NCBI RefSeq assembly: GCF_026625125.1 | Contig: NZ_CP113097.1 | Location: forward strand, 62,001 to 126,000 | Direction: 5' to 3' | DNA from: Pseudomonas putida | GTDB taxonomy: Bacteria > Pseudomonadota > Gammaproteobacteria > Pseudomonadales > Pseudomonadaceae | Length of the DNA stretch: 64,000 bases | Part shown: in pieces, positions 46,547 to 54,741 of the stretch | How positions within the stretch are numbered: the stretch's first letter is position 1 | How the letters are laid out: each line of letters opens with the position of its first letter | Notes under the pieces: generated by a model | Told to the model about the DNA's origin: nothing | The model's database searches: none | What the model saw: the letters and a program-made list of their open reading frames with translations, nothing else | Translations under genes and position numbers: made by a program

Positions 46547-46959
46547 CAGGGAATGCAGAACACATTGCTGGGCTCGTCGACCACCACGGTGCGGCTGGCG
46601 TCATACAAGAGCACTTGCGGTTCCATTACCGGTGCCCGCGCCTCCAGACGGTAACGTTCGCCTGCCTTGAAATCGTCGAAGCGCACGGTCAGGTAACACG
46701 TCCGATCCCTGGGCTGGCTCATCATGCCGCCCCCGTAAATTTCATAATCGAAGCGCACCACCAGTTCGTGCTTGCCAGGTGTGACCTGGAAGTAACGGCC
46801 GTCCTCAAGGCGCTTGCCATCGAGCTTATCCGCCATGATGACTCGGCCGGGCGTGATGGTGTAGAGGTCGACCCAGGCTTGCTTAGGGTCTACGGGGGGC
46901 AAGGGGCTGGCGCATGCCCCCAATGCACTGAGGGCCATCAGCATCATGGGCTGGCGCAT
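46546..46959 (-). CDS. Hypothetical lipoprotein A
   Basis: 137 residues. Lipobox MMLMALSALGAC (lipidated cysteine at residue 16), then PPVDPKQAWVDLYTITPGRVIMADKLDG. The body is beta-rich with pattern GRYFQVTPGKHELVVRFDYEI and RTCYLTVRFDDFKAGERYRLEA, resembling PEGA-like or carboxypeptidase-like modules. It is a paralogue of the next lipoprotein. Function unknown. Confidence 0.75.
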   Translation of the reverse strand: MRQPMMLMALSALGACASPLPPVDPKQAWVDLYTITPGRVIMADKLDGKRLEDGRYFQVTPGKHELVVRFDYEIYGGGMMSQPRDRTCYLTVRFDDFKAGERYRLEARAPVMEPQVLLYDASRTVVVDEPSNVFCIP

Positions 46960-47014
46960 GGTGAAAATCCCACTTGCGATTCACAAGTTACAAGCATAGC
47001 GCCGTTTGCAGGCT

Positions 47015-47428
47015 TCAGGTGCGTTGACAGCCCGCCGGCAGGCCTTGGCCGACCAGTTTTTGCTGGTGGTCATAGAGCTTGATCCAGGGCCGGAAGCCTA
47101 TGCTGCCTGCCTGCAGGCTATAACGCTGGCCGGCGCTGAAGTCCTTGAAGGTCAAGTTGAGCTGGCAGTCGCGCCACAACGGTGCCTCAACGGGGCCGAT
47201 ATTGCTGGGTGTGACCGGGAACTGGTAGCGCACGGTCAGCTCGTGGCTACCGGGCTGGACCTCGAAATAGCGGGTGTCAGCCCAATCGCGCTCATCCACC
47301 TGCACCGCGTGCAGCGAACTCTCGTCATGTGGGGTGAGGTCGATCCACGCTTGGTTCGGGTCCGGGTCTGGCAGGGTCGAACAGGCAGACGTCAGCAACA
47401 ATGAGCCGGCGACGAACAGTGCACGCAT
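47015..47428 (-). CDS. Hypothetical lipoprotein B
   Basis: Start at ATG 47428 (MRALFVAGSLLLTSAC) with GGGGAG upstream; 137 residues. Lipobox LLLTSAC, then DPDPNQAWIDLTPHDESSLHAVQVDE. Shares the pattern TRYFEVQPGSHELTVRYQF and RDCQLNLTFKDFSAGQRYSLQA with lipoprotein A, so the pair arose by duplication. Confidence 0.75.
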   Translation of the reverse strand: MRALFVAGSLLLTSACSTLPDPDPNQAWIDLTPHDESSLHAVQVDERDWADTRYFEVQPGSHELTVRYQFPVTPSNIGPVEAPLWRDCQLNLTFKDFSAGQRYSLQAGSIGFRPWIKLYDHQQKLVGQGLPAGCQRT

Positions 47429-47494
47429 GGCGAAACTCCCCCTTGGCGAGATAGTCTTGGAGTGCATCGGCCGTGAGCGAATGGATAGTCCAAG

Positions 47495-48586
47495 ATGGTC
47501 TGGTTTTTTCTTTTGAAGCGCTCAGGCCCTGGGCCACTCGACCGCGTTTTCAGCACTTTGGTTCCAGTGCTGGGCGCCTTTCTGCTGAGTGGTTGCAGCA
47601 GCCTTGCCTATTACGGGCAGTTGGCCGATGGTCAATGGCAGCTGTTGCGTGCACGTCAGCCGGTGGAGCAGGTACTCGCCGATCCGGCCAGCAGCCCGCA
47701 GTTGCGGGCCCGCCTGCAACACGCCGAGCAGGCGCGGCTGTTCGCCAGCAAGCAACTGGGCCTGCCGGACAACGGTAGCTACCGGGTGTATGCCGACCTC
47801 GGGCGGCCCTATGTGGTGTGGAATGTGTTCGCTACGCCTGAGCTCTCGCTGCAGCCGGTGACGCACTGTTTCCCTGTGGCCGGTTGCGTCGCCTACCGCG
47901 GTTATTACCAACAGGGTGCAGCCCGCGGCGCGGCGGCGGTGATGCGCCAGGCGGGCATGGATGTCTATGTGGCCGGTGTCGAAGCTTATTCGACGCTTGG
48001 CTGGTTCGACGACCCGATCCTGTCGTCGATGGTCGGCTGGGGCGATGAGCGCCTGGCCGCGTTGATCTTCCACGAACTGGCGCATCAGCGCGTGTACGTG
48101 CAGGACGACACGGCGTTCAACGAGTCCTTCGCCACGTTCGTCGAGCACGAAGGATCGCGGCAATGGCGCGCCGCCCGTGGGCTTGAAGCGAATCAGGGTG
48201 AGCAGAGCCTGCAGCGTGACCAGTTCATACGGCTGATTCTGGCCAGTCGCGAGCGGCTGCAGGCGATCTATGCCGGGCCGCTGGATGACACCCACAAACG
48301 TGCGGCCAAGCAGGCAGAGTTCGAGCGCTTGAGGCGGGAGTATCGCCAGGTGCGAGATAGCCAGTGGGCTGGGGACAAGCGCTATGACGCCTGGATGTAT
48401 GGGCCGATGAGCAATGCCAAGCTGTTGCCGTTCGGGCTGTATGACCAATGGGTGCCAGCGTTTGCGGCGGTGTTCCGTGAGGTTGGGGGGGATTGGGCCC
48501 GGTTTTACGAGAAGGTAGAAGCGCTGGGACGGTTGCCGGGCGAACAGCGCAAGGCGATGTTGGCTCGATTGGTGGCGGGTCAGTGA
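47495..48586 (+). CDS. Zinc aminopeptidase-like lipoprotein (PF10023-type)
   Basis: 363 residues from ATG 47495; the ribosome site is weak, and a later start before the lipobox VLGAFLLSGC (cysteine about residue 34) is possible. The body has the zinc metallopeptidase motif LIFHELAHQRVYV with a downstream glutamate in NESFATFVEHEG, the pattern of this family. It probably sits in the outer membrane facing the periplasm. Substrate unknown. Confidence 0.8.
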   Translation: MVWFFLLKRSGPGPLDRVFSTLVPVLGAFLLSGCSSLAYYGQLADGQWQLLRARQPVEQVLADPASSPQLRARLQHAEQARLFASKQLGLPDNGSYRVYADLGRPYVVWNVFATPELSLQPVTHCFPVAGCVAYRGYYQQGAARGAAAVMRQAGMDVYVAGVEAYSTLGWFDDPILSSMVGWGDERLAALIFHELAHQRVYVQDDTAFNESFATFVEHEGSRQWRAARGLEANQGEQSLQRDQFIRLILASRERLQAIYAGPLDDTHKRAAKQAEFERLRREYRQVRDSQWAGDKRYDAWMYGPMSNAKLLPFGLYDQWVPAFAAVFREVGGDWARFYEKVEALGRLPGEQRKAMLARLVAGQ

Positions 48587-48593
48587 ACGCTGG

Positions 48594-48635
48594 GGGGCCG
48601 CTATGCGGCCCATCGCCGGCAAGCCGGCTAGCTAC
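48594..48635. repeat. Single REP element
   Basis: GGGGCC...GGCCC hairpin followed by ATCGCCGGCAAGCCGGCT, between convergent genes. Confidence 0.75.
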
Positions 48636-48643
48636 GCGCGCGC

Positions 48644-49318
48644 TCAGGCCTTGATGAACGCCTGATGCATCTCAGCCAAGGTGGCGTAGTGAAACTCAGG
48701 CGTGTGGGCCTTCAATTCTTCGTCGCTGCCAAACCCGTAGCCCACTGCCACTGCCTGCACCCCATTGCTGCGCGCCCCGATCAGGTCGTGCTTGCGATCG
48801 CCGATCATCAGGGTCTGCGCCGGGTCCAGTCCTTCCTCGTCCAGCAGGTGGCGAATCAGCTCGACCTTGTTGGTGCGGGTGCCGTCCAGTTCGCTGCCGT
48901 AAATCACCTTGAAGTGATGATCGAAGGCAAAGTGCCTGGCGATCTCACGGGCGAACTCCCAAGGCTTGGACGTTGCGATGTACAGCGTACGGCCCTGACG
49001 GTTCAGGTCCTGGAGCAGTTCCGGCACGCCTTCGAAGACCAGGTTTTCGTAGAGGCCGGTGACCCGGAAGCGCTCCCGGTAAAAATTCACCGCCTCCCAC
49101 GCCTTGGCTTCATCGAAGCTGTAGAACTGCATGAAGGCCTGCAGCAGGGGTGGGCCGATGAAGTGCTCGAGCCGCGTCAGGTCTGGCTCGTCGATGCCCA
49201 GTTTGGCCAGGGCGTACTGGATCGAACGGGTGATGCCCAGGCGCGGGTCGGTCAGGGTGCCGTCAAGGTCGAAAAGGATATTCTGCTGGTGCATGGTGGT
49301 CTCGGTGGTCAGGTTCAT
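48644..49318 (-). CDS. HAD-superfamily phosphatase
   Basis: 224 residues from ATG 49318, which overlaps the carbonic anhydrase stop by four bases; ATG 49294 is an alternative. Motifs: ILFDLDGTLTDPRLG (nucleophile and acid aspartates), YIATSKP (motif II), and MIGDRKHDLIGARSNG (motif IV). The alpha-helical cap after motif I (RSIQYALAKLG...) places it with PGP/YrfG-like phosphatases. Substrate unknown. Confidence 0.82.
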   Translation of the reverse strand: MNLTTETTMHQQNILFDLDGTLTDPRLGITRSIQYALAKLGIDEPDLTRLEHFIGPPLLQAFMQFYSFDEAKAWEAVNFYRERFRVTGLYENLVFEGVPELLQDLNRQGRTLYIATSKPWEFAREIARHFAFDHHFKVIYGSELDGTRTNKVELIRHLLDEEGLDPAQTLMIGDRKHDLIGARSNGVQAVAVGYGFGSDEELKAHTPEFHYATLAEMHQAFIKA

Positions 49319-49863
49319 TCCGGGCGGTCGTAGCCTTCGGCCAGGTGCTGGTCCTTGAGCTTCACGTAGTTACCGGCGCTATACGGGAAAAAGGCACGTT
49401 CCTTGTCGGTCAGTGGCCGTGCCTGCTTTACCGGGCTGCCCACGTACAGGTAGCCGCTCTCCAGGCGCTTGCCCGGCGGCACCAGGCTACCGGCGCCGAT
49501 GATCACCTCGTCTTCGACGATGGCGCCATCCATGATCGTGCTGCCCATGCCGACCAGAATGCGGTTGCCCAGGGTACAGCCATGCAGCATGACTTTGTGG
49601 CCGATGGTCACTTCGTCGCCGATGATCAGCGGGAAGCCGTCCGGGTTGAACGGGCCGGCGTGGGTAATGTGCAGCACACTGGCGTCCTGCACGCTGGTCC
49701 TTGCACCGATGCGGATGCGGTGCATGTCGCCGCGAATCACCGTCAACGGCCAAACAGAGCTGTCTTCACCGATTTCCACATCGCCCAGCACTACCGCCGA
49801 GCGGTCGACGAAGGCCCGTGGCCCAACTTTCGGAGTGTGTTGCTGGAAGCTACGAATGGCCAT
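49315..49863 (-). CDS. Gamma-class carbonic anhydrase-like protein (YrdA type)
   Basis: 182 residues from ATG 49863 (MAIRSFQQHTPKVGPRAFVD). A left-handed beta-helix of hexapeptide repeats with metal-binding histidines in VLHITHAG, TIGHKVMLHG. The open frame continues upstream for 630 codons antisense to prlC, which is not part of the gene. The start is five codons after a second candidate (MRDPI). Family members bind zinc or iron; many lack strong carbonic anhydrase activity. Confidence 0.86.
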   Translation of the reverse strand: MAIRSFQQHTPKVGPRAFVDRSAVVLGDVEIGEDSSVWPLTVIRGDMHRIRIGARTSVQDASVLHITHAGPFNPDGFPLIIGDEVTIGHKVMLHGCTLGNRILVGMGSTIMDGAIVEDEVIIGAGSLVPPGKRLESGYLYVGSPVKQARPLTDKERAFFPYSAGNYVKLKDQHLAEGYDRPE

Positions 49864-49965
49864 GATAGGGTCTCTCATCTGTGCCGATAGGCAGGCTGCC
49901 TGCTGCGGTCGGCGTCGATTGTAATTAAGATGGGGCAGTGTTTCTTCTGCCAAGGTAGCCAAACC

Positions 49966-52017
49966 GTGAGTGCGAACAACCCGCTTCTGCAGTCTTATGA
50001 TCTGCCGCCCTTCTCGGCGATCCGTGCCGAACACGTGCTGCCGGCGATCGAAGAGATCCTGGCCGATAACCGTAAAGCCATTGCCCAGATCCTCGAAAAG
50101 CAAGGCAAGAACCCCACCTGGGCCGGCCTGGTGCTGGCCATGGACGAGCTCAACGACCGCCTGGGCGCTGCCTGGAGCCCGGTCAGCCACCTCAATGCGG
50201 TGTGCAACAGCAAAGAGCTGCGTGAGGCCTACGAGTCCTGCCTGCCGGCGCTCAGTGCCTACTCTACCGAACTGGGCCAGAACCGCGCGCTGTTCGAGGC
50301 CTATGAGGCTCTGGTCAACAGCCCTGAGGCCGCCGGTTTCGATGTGGCGCAAAAAACCATCCTCGAGCATGCACTGCGCGACTTCCGTCTGTCGGGCATC
50401 GACCTGCCACCTGCCCAGCAGCAGCGTTACGCCGAAGTGCAGAGCAAGCTCAGCGAATTGGGCAGCCGCTTCTCCAACCAACTGCTCGACGCCACCCAGG
50501 CCTGGACCAAGCACGTTACCGACGAAGCCGCGCTTGCCGGCCTGACCGATTCGGCCAAGGCGCAGATGGCGGCAGCCGCCCAGGCCAAAGGCCTCGATGG
50601 CTGGCTGATCACCCTGGAATTCCCCAGCTACTATGCGGTGATGACCTACGCCAGTGACCGCGCCCTGCGTGAAGAGCTGTACGCCGCCTACTGCACGCGC
50701 GCCTCTGACCAGGGCCCGAATGCCGGCCAGTTCGACAACGGCCCGGTGATGCGCGAGATCCTCGACCTGCGCCAGGAACTGGCCGGGCTGCTGGGCTACA
50801 AGAACTACGCCGAGCTGAGCCTGGCCACCAAGATGGCTGAGTCCAGCGACCAGGTGCTGAGCTTCCTGCGCGACCTGGCCAAGCGTTCCAAGCCGTTCGC
50901 CGTGCAGGATCTGGAGCAACTCAAGGCCTATGCCGCCGAGCAAGGTTGCCCCGAGCTGGCTAGCTGGGACGCCGGCTACTTCGGTGAAAAGCTGCGCGAG
51001 CAGCGCTACAGCGTGTCCCAGGAAACCTTGCGCGCCTACTTCCCGATCGACAAGGTACTGTCCGGCCTGTTCAGCATCGTCCAGCGCCTGTACGGCATCG
51101 AAATCGCCGAGCTCAAAGGCTTTGATACCTGGCACCCGGACGTACGCCTGTTCGAGATCAAGGAAAACGGCCAGCACGTCGGCCGCTTCTTCTTCGACCT
51201 CTATGCCCGCGCCAACAAGCGTGGCGGTGCCTGGATGGATGGTGCCCGCGACCGCCGCCGTACCGCGGGTGGTGAGCTGCAAAGCCCGGTGGCCAACCTG
51301 GTGTGCAACTTCACGCCCGCTGCGCCGGGCAAGCCTGCGTTGCTGACCCACGATGAAGTGACAACCCTGTTCCACGAATTCGGCCACGGCCTGCACCACC
51401 TGCTGACCCGTATCGAGCATGCTGGCGTGTCGGGCATCAATGGCGTGGCTTGGGATGCAGTCGAGTTGCCGAGCCAGTTCATGGAAAACTGGTGCTGGGA
51501 GCCGGAAGGCCTTGCACTGATCTCCGGCCATTACGAAACGGGGGCTGCCCTGCCCCAGGACCTGCTGGACAAGATGCTGGCGGCGAAGAACTTCCAGTCC
51601 GGCATGATGATGGTGCGCCAGCTGGAGTTCTCGTTGTTCGACTTCGAGCTGCACGCCAGCCACGGCGATGGCCGCAGTGTGCTGCAGGTGCTTGAAGGCG
51701 TGCGCGACGAGGTGACGGTCATGCGCCCACCGGCGTACAACCGCTTCCCGAACAGCTTTGCGCACATCTTCGCTGGTGGTTACGCGGCGGGCTACTACAG
51801 CTACAAATGGGCCGAAGTACTGTCGGCTGATGCCTTCTCACGGTTCGAGGAAGAAGGCGTGCTCAACGCCGAGACAGGCCGCGCCTTCCGCGAGGCCATT
51901 CTGGCCCGAGGCGGCTCGCGCGAGCCGATGGTGCTGTTCGTCGACTTCCGTGGCCGTGAGCCTTCCATTGATGCATTGCTGCGCCACTGTGGGCTGAGCG
52001 AGGACGCGGCGGCATGA
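49966..52017 (+). CDS. prlC: Oligopeptidase A (M3 metallopeptidase)
   Basis: Start at GTG 49966 ((M)SANNPLLQSYDLPPFSAI), 683 residues, as E. coli PrlC. The zinc motif is LFHEFGHGLHHLL with HEFGH at 470-474 and the third ligand glutamate in AVELPSQFMENW. It degrades short peptides and signal peptides in the cytoplasm. Its stop overlaps the zinc-ribbon gene (ATGA). Confidence 0.94.
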   Translation: MSANNPLLQSYDLPPFSAIRAEHVLPAIEEILADNRKAIAQILEKQGKNPTWAGLVLAMDELNDRLGAAWSPVSHLNAVCNSKELREAYESCLPALSAYSTELGQNRALFEAYEALVNSPEAAGFDVAQKTILEHALRDFRLSGIDLPPAQQQRYAEVQSKLSELGSRFSNQLLDATQAWTKHVTDEAALAGLTDSAKAQMAAAAQAKGLDGWLITLEFPSYYAVMTYASDRALREELYAAYCTRASDQGPNAGQFDNGPVMREILDLRQELAGLLGYKNYAELSLATKMAESSDQVLSFLRDLAKRSKPFAVQDLEQLKAYAAEQGCPELASWDAGYFGEKLREQRYSVSQETLRAYFPIDKVLSGLFSIVQRLYGIEIAELKGFDTWHPDVRLFEIKENGQHVGRFFFDLYARANKRGGAWMDGARDRRRTAGGELQSPVANLVCNFTPAAPGKPALLTHDEVTTLFHEFGHGLHHLLTRIEHAGVSGINGVAWDAVELPSQFMENWCWEPEGLALISGHYETGAALPQDLLDKMLAAKNFQSGMMMVRQLEFSLFDFELHASHGDGRSVLQVLEGVRDEVTVMRPPAYNRFPNSFAHIFAGGYAAGYYSYKWAEVLSADAFSRFEEEGVLNAETGRAFREAILARGGSREPMVLFVDFRGREPSIDALLRHCGLSEDAAA

Positions 52018-52295
52018 GCGAGGTAGCTGTGAACAAGACCAAGAAGCGCTTCATCGCCGGGGCGGTCTGCCCGGCGTGCAGCGAGCCGGACAAGTTGATG
52101 ATGTGGAGCGAAGACGACGTGCCGCACCGAGAGTGCGTGGCCTGCGGCTTCACCGACACCTTGAATGAACAGGGGCTGTCGGTACCCAAGGAGCTGGGGA
52201 CGCGGGTCAACCACTTGGCGCCCAAGGCGGCGCCGGCCAAGGTACAGACGGTGCAGTTCTTCCCCAATCCCAAGCTGAAGAAACCAGCTGACTAA
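52014..52295 (+). CDS. YheV-family zinc-ribbon protein
   Basis: 93 residues overlapping prlC by four bases. Two CxxC motifs (AVCPACSEPD and RECVACGFTD) form a zinc ribbon, with the typical KTKKRFIAGA start of YheV. In enterobacteria yheV also sits beside prlC or kefB. Function unknown. Confidence 0.85.
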   Translation: MSEVAVNKTKKRFIAGAVCPACSEPDKLMMWSEDDVPHRECVACGFTDTLNEQGLSVPKELGTRVNHLAPKAAPAKVQTVQFFPNPKLKKPAD

Positions 52296-52467
52296 GGCCC
52301 GCCCGCCTGTGTCGGGGTGGTAGAAGATCATGGCTCTACCGCTCCGCCAGGCAGGCATGCTCGCCCATGAGGCAGGCAATATTGGCCGCACCCCAAGCCA
52401 TGCCATCTACCTGAGTTGGCACGGGCTGGCCTGACCAGAGGTGCTGGCAAGTTGAGCCCTGCCCCTA

Positions 52468-52487
52468 TACTGTTCATTCATACAGTA
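52468..52487. promoter_or_regulatory. LexA (SOS) box of the radical SAM gene
   Basis: TACTGTTCATTCATACAGTA has the CTGT-N8-ACAG core of the LexA operator, flanked by TA on each side. It lies within an 11-base perfect inverted repeat (CCCTATACTGT / ACAGTATAGGG, 52463-52492). It ends 12 bases before the start codon, so bound LexA would block the promoter region and ribosome site DNA. Confidence 0.88.
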
Positions 52488-52499
52488 TAGGGCTTGGCG

Positions 52500-53558
52500 A
52501 TGAATCTTCCAGCACCACCCAAAGGCCGTGGGACGGCTCACAATCCGCACAACCGCTTCGCTCCGAGCCATTCGGTGGCGGAGGATGACGGCTGGTACCT
52601 TGAGGTTCCACTTACCCAAGGCACCGAGGTGCGGGTTGAAACCGCCAAGACGATCATCAGCCGCAACACGTCACCCGACCTGCCCTTCGATCGCTCCATC
52701 AATCCCTATCGAGGCTGCGAGCATGGTTGCATCTACTGCTATGCCAGGCCCTCGCACGCCTATTGGGACTTGTCCCCAGGGTTGGATTTCGAAACCAAAC
52801 TGATCGCCAAGACCAACGCTGCCGAGGTACTTGCCGAGCAGCTGAGCAAGCCTGGCTATGTGTGCGCCCCCATCAACCTGGGTGCCAACACAGACCCCTA
52901 CCAGCCGATCGAACGTGAGCACCAATTGACCCGGCGCTTGCTGGAAGTGCTGTTACGTTTTCGCCACCCGGTGACCATCGTCACCAAAGGTTCGCTGATA
53001 TTGCGTGACCTCGATTTGCTGGCCGAAATGGCCAGCCAGCGGTTGGTGCGGGTGATGATCAGCCTGACCACACTGGACGATGGCCTCAAGCGGGTGCTCG
53101 AACCGCGTGCGGCCTCGCCCAAGGCCAGGCTGCGGGCAATCCGGGTGCTGCGCGAGGCGGGTGTACCGGTGGGCGTGTTGTGTTCGCCGATGATTCCCAT
53201 GATCAACGACAGCGAACTGGAGCACCTTTTGCAAGCCGCCAAGGAGGCTGGTGCGCAGAGCGCAGCCTACATGATGCTGCGCCTGCCCCTGGAAGTGGCA
53301 CCGCTGTTCGAGCAATGGCTGCAGGACCACTACCCGCAGCGCGCCAGCCATGTGTTGAGCCTGATTCGCCAGAGCCGGGGTGGCGAGCTGTATGACAGCC
53401 GCTTTGGCGCGCGCATGCGTGGTGAGGGCGTTTTCGCAGAGCTGCTGGCACAACGCTTTGCCAAGGCCATGCGCAAGCTGGGTTTGGAGGGGCGGCAGGG
53501 GCAAATGCTGGATTGCTCGGCGTTCTGTCCGCCCGGTGGGCAAATGGCATTGTTTTGA
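52500..53558 (+). CDS. PA0069-family radical SAM protein (SplB-like)
   Basis: Start at ATG 52500 (MNLPAPPKGRGT), 352 residues; a TTG two codons earlier is less likely. The iron-sulfur motif is RGCEHGCIYCYARPSH (CxxxCxxC), followed by the SAM-binding regions GANTDPYQPIEREHQLTR and VTIVTKGSLILRD. The distal part contains YDSRFGARMRGEG and a C-terminal cysteine (LDCSAFCPP). The family is related to spore photoproduct lyase-like enzymes. The LexA box upstream makes a DNA-damage role likely. In P. aeruginosa PA0069 is listed among LexA-controlled genes. Confidence 0.88.
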   Translation: MNLPAPPKGRGTAHNPHNRFAPSHSVAEDDGWYLEVPLTQGTEVRVETAKTIISRNTSPDLPFDRSINPYRGCEHGCIYCYARPSHAYWDLSPGLDFETKLIAKTNAAEVLAEQLSKPGYVCAPINLGANTDPYQPIEREHQLTRRLLEVLLRFRHPVTIVTKGSLILRDLDLLAEMASQRLVRVMISLTTLDDGLKRVLEPRAASPKARLRAIRVLREAGVPVGVLCSPMIPMINDSELEHLLQAAKEAGAQSAAYMMLRLPLEVAPLFEQWLQDHYPQRASHVLSLIRQSRGGELYDSRFGARMRGEGVFAELLAQRFAKAMRKLGLEGRQGQMLDCSAFCPPGGQMALF

Positions 53559-53829
53559 CCCTCAATGGGACTAATCCAAGCACATAATCTTATTCGGAGG
53601 TCTTGGCATTTGATGTGTTTTTGCTATTATCCAATTCCCGCCTTATCTATCTGGAACACCCGTTCTAGAGCCTCCGAATTAAGTTTCAGTTAAGTTTTCC
53701 CCGCTAGCGTAGGAAACCAGTCCACGAAGACTGTGATCTATGGCCTGTGCGTGTCATCTAATTCCTCGCATAGCCAGAATCTTTCACCGGTAAAATGGAT
53801 TTACCAACTCACCGTCAAGAGGATGAATC

Positions 53830-54549
53830 ATGCCCGTCAAGGACCCATCCAAGGTCGTTCCGCAGGCCCCCGCGGAGAGCGCCGATGCCGCCCTCAAGCA
53901 CATCGTCGACGGCTTCCTGCGTTTCCACCATGACGTCTTCCCTGAGCAGCAAGAGCTGTTCAAGAAGCTCGCCACCGCGCAAACGCCGCGCGCCATGTTC
54001 ATCACCTGTGCCGACTCGCGCATCGTCCCCGAGCTGATCACCCAGAGCTCGCCAGGCGACCTGTTCGTTACCCGTAACGTCGGCAACGTGGTTCCGCCGT
54101 ATGGCCAGATGAACGGCGGTGTTTCCAGCGCCATCGAGTACGCCGTGTCGGCGCTGGGTGTGCACCACATCATCATCTGTGGCCACTCCGACTGCGGCGC
54201 GATGCGTGCGGTACTCAACCCGCAATCGCTGACCAAGATGCCGACCGTTTCCGCCTGGCTGCGGCATGCCGAAGTGGCACGTACCGTGGTCGAGAACAAC
54301 TGCGCCTGCGGCAGCGAGCACGAAACCATGCAGGTGCTGACGCGGGAAAACGTCATCGCCCAGTTGCACCACCTGCGCACCCACCCGTCGGTGGCCTCGC
54401 GCCTTGCGGCTGGCGAGCTGTACATCCATGGTTGGGTCTATGACATCGAGACCAGCCGGATCGAAGCCTACGATGCCGCCAGCGACAGCTTCATGCCCCT
54501 GGCCGCCGGTGAGCCGGTGCCCTGCGCGACTCCGAGAGGCCGCTACTAA
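53830..54549 (+). CDS. Beta-class carbonic anhydrase
   Basis: 239 residues with AGAGGA upstream. Zinc ligands: C60 in TCADSR (with D62 and R64 forming the switch pair), H119 and C122 in CGHSDCGA. It interconverts CO2 and bicarbonate. Upstream gap 53559-53829 has a direct repeat TTAAGTTT (about 53679-53697) and no gene. The SulP gene 192 bases downstream probably shares its physiology. Confidence 0.93.
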   Translation: MPVKDPSKVVPQAPAESADAALKHIVDGFLRFHHDVFPEQQELFKKLATAQTPRAMFITCADSRIVPELITQSSPGDLFVTRNVGNVVPPYGQMNGGVSSAIEYAVSALGVHHIIICGHSDCGAMRAVLNPQSLTKMPTVSAWLRHAEVARTVVENNCACGSEHETMQVLTRENVIAQLHHLRTHPSVASRLAAGELYIHGWVYDIETSRIEAYDAASDSFMPLAAGEPVPCATPRGRY

Positions 54550-54741
54550 GCGACCCATCCAACGCTAGAACCTTGATAGCCAGCTGCACCCCGCAGGGGT
54601 GTGGCGCGGCCTTCGGCTGCCTTGAATTCCCTGACTGCCCTGCCGGCATGCTCGCTGGCGGCCCGCGCCTGCGCGTTTGTCAGGGGCCAAACGTGCCCAT
54701 GGCCAGAGGAAAGGCCATGTGACAGAGAAAGGAGAAACACG

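Noticed and set aside
49864..51765. Long upstream extension of the gamma carbonic anhydrase frame (816 codons in total)
   Set aside because: It is antisense to prlC; the real start at 49863 gives the complete family length.
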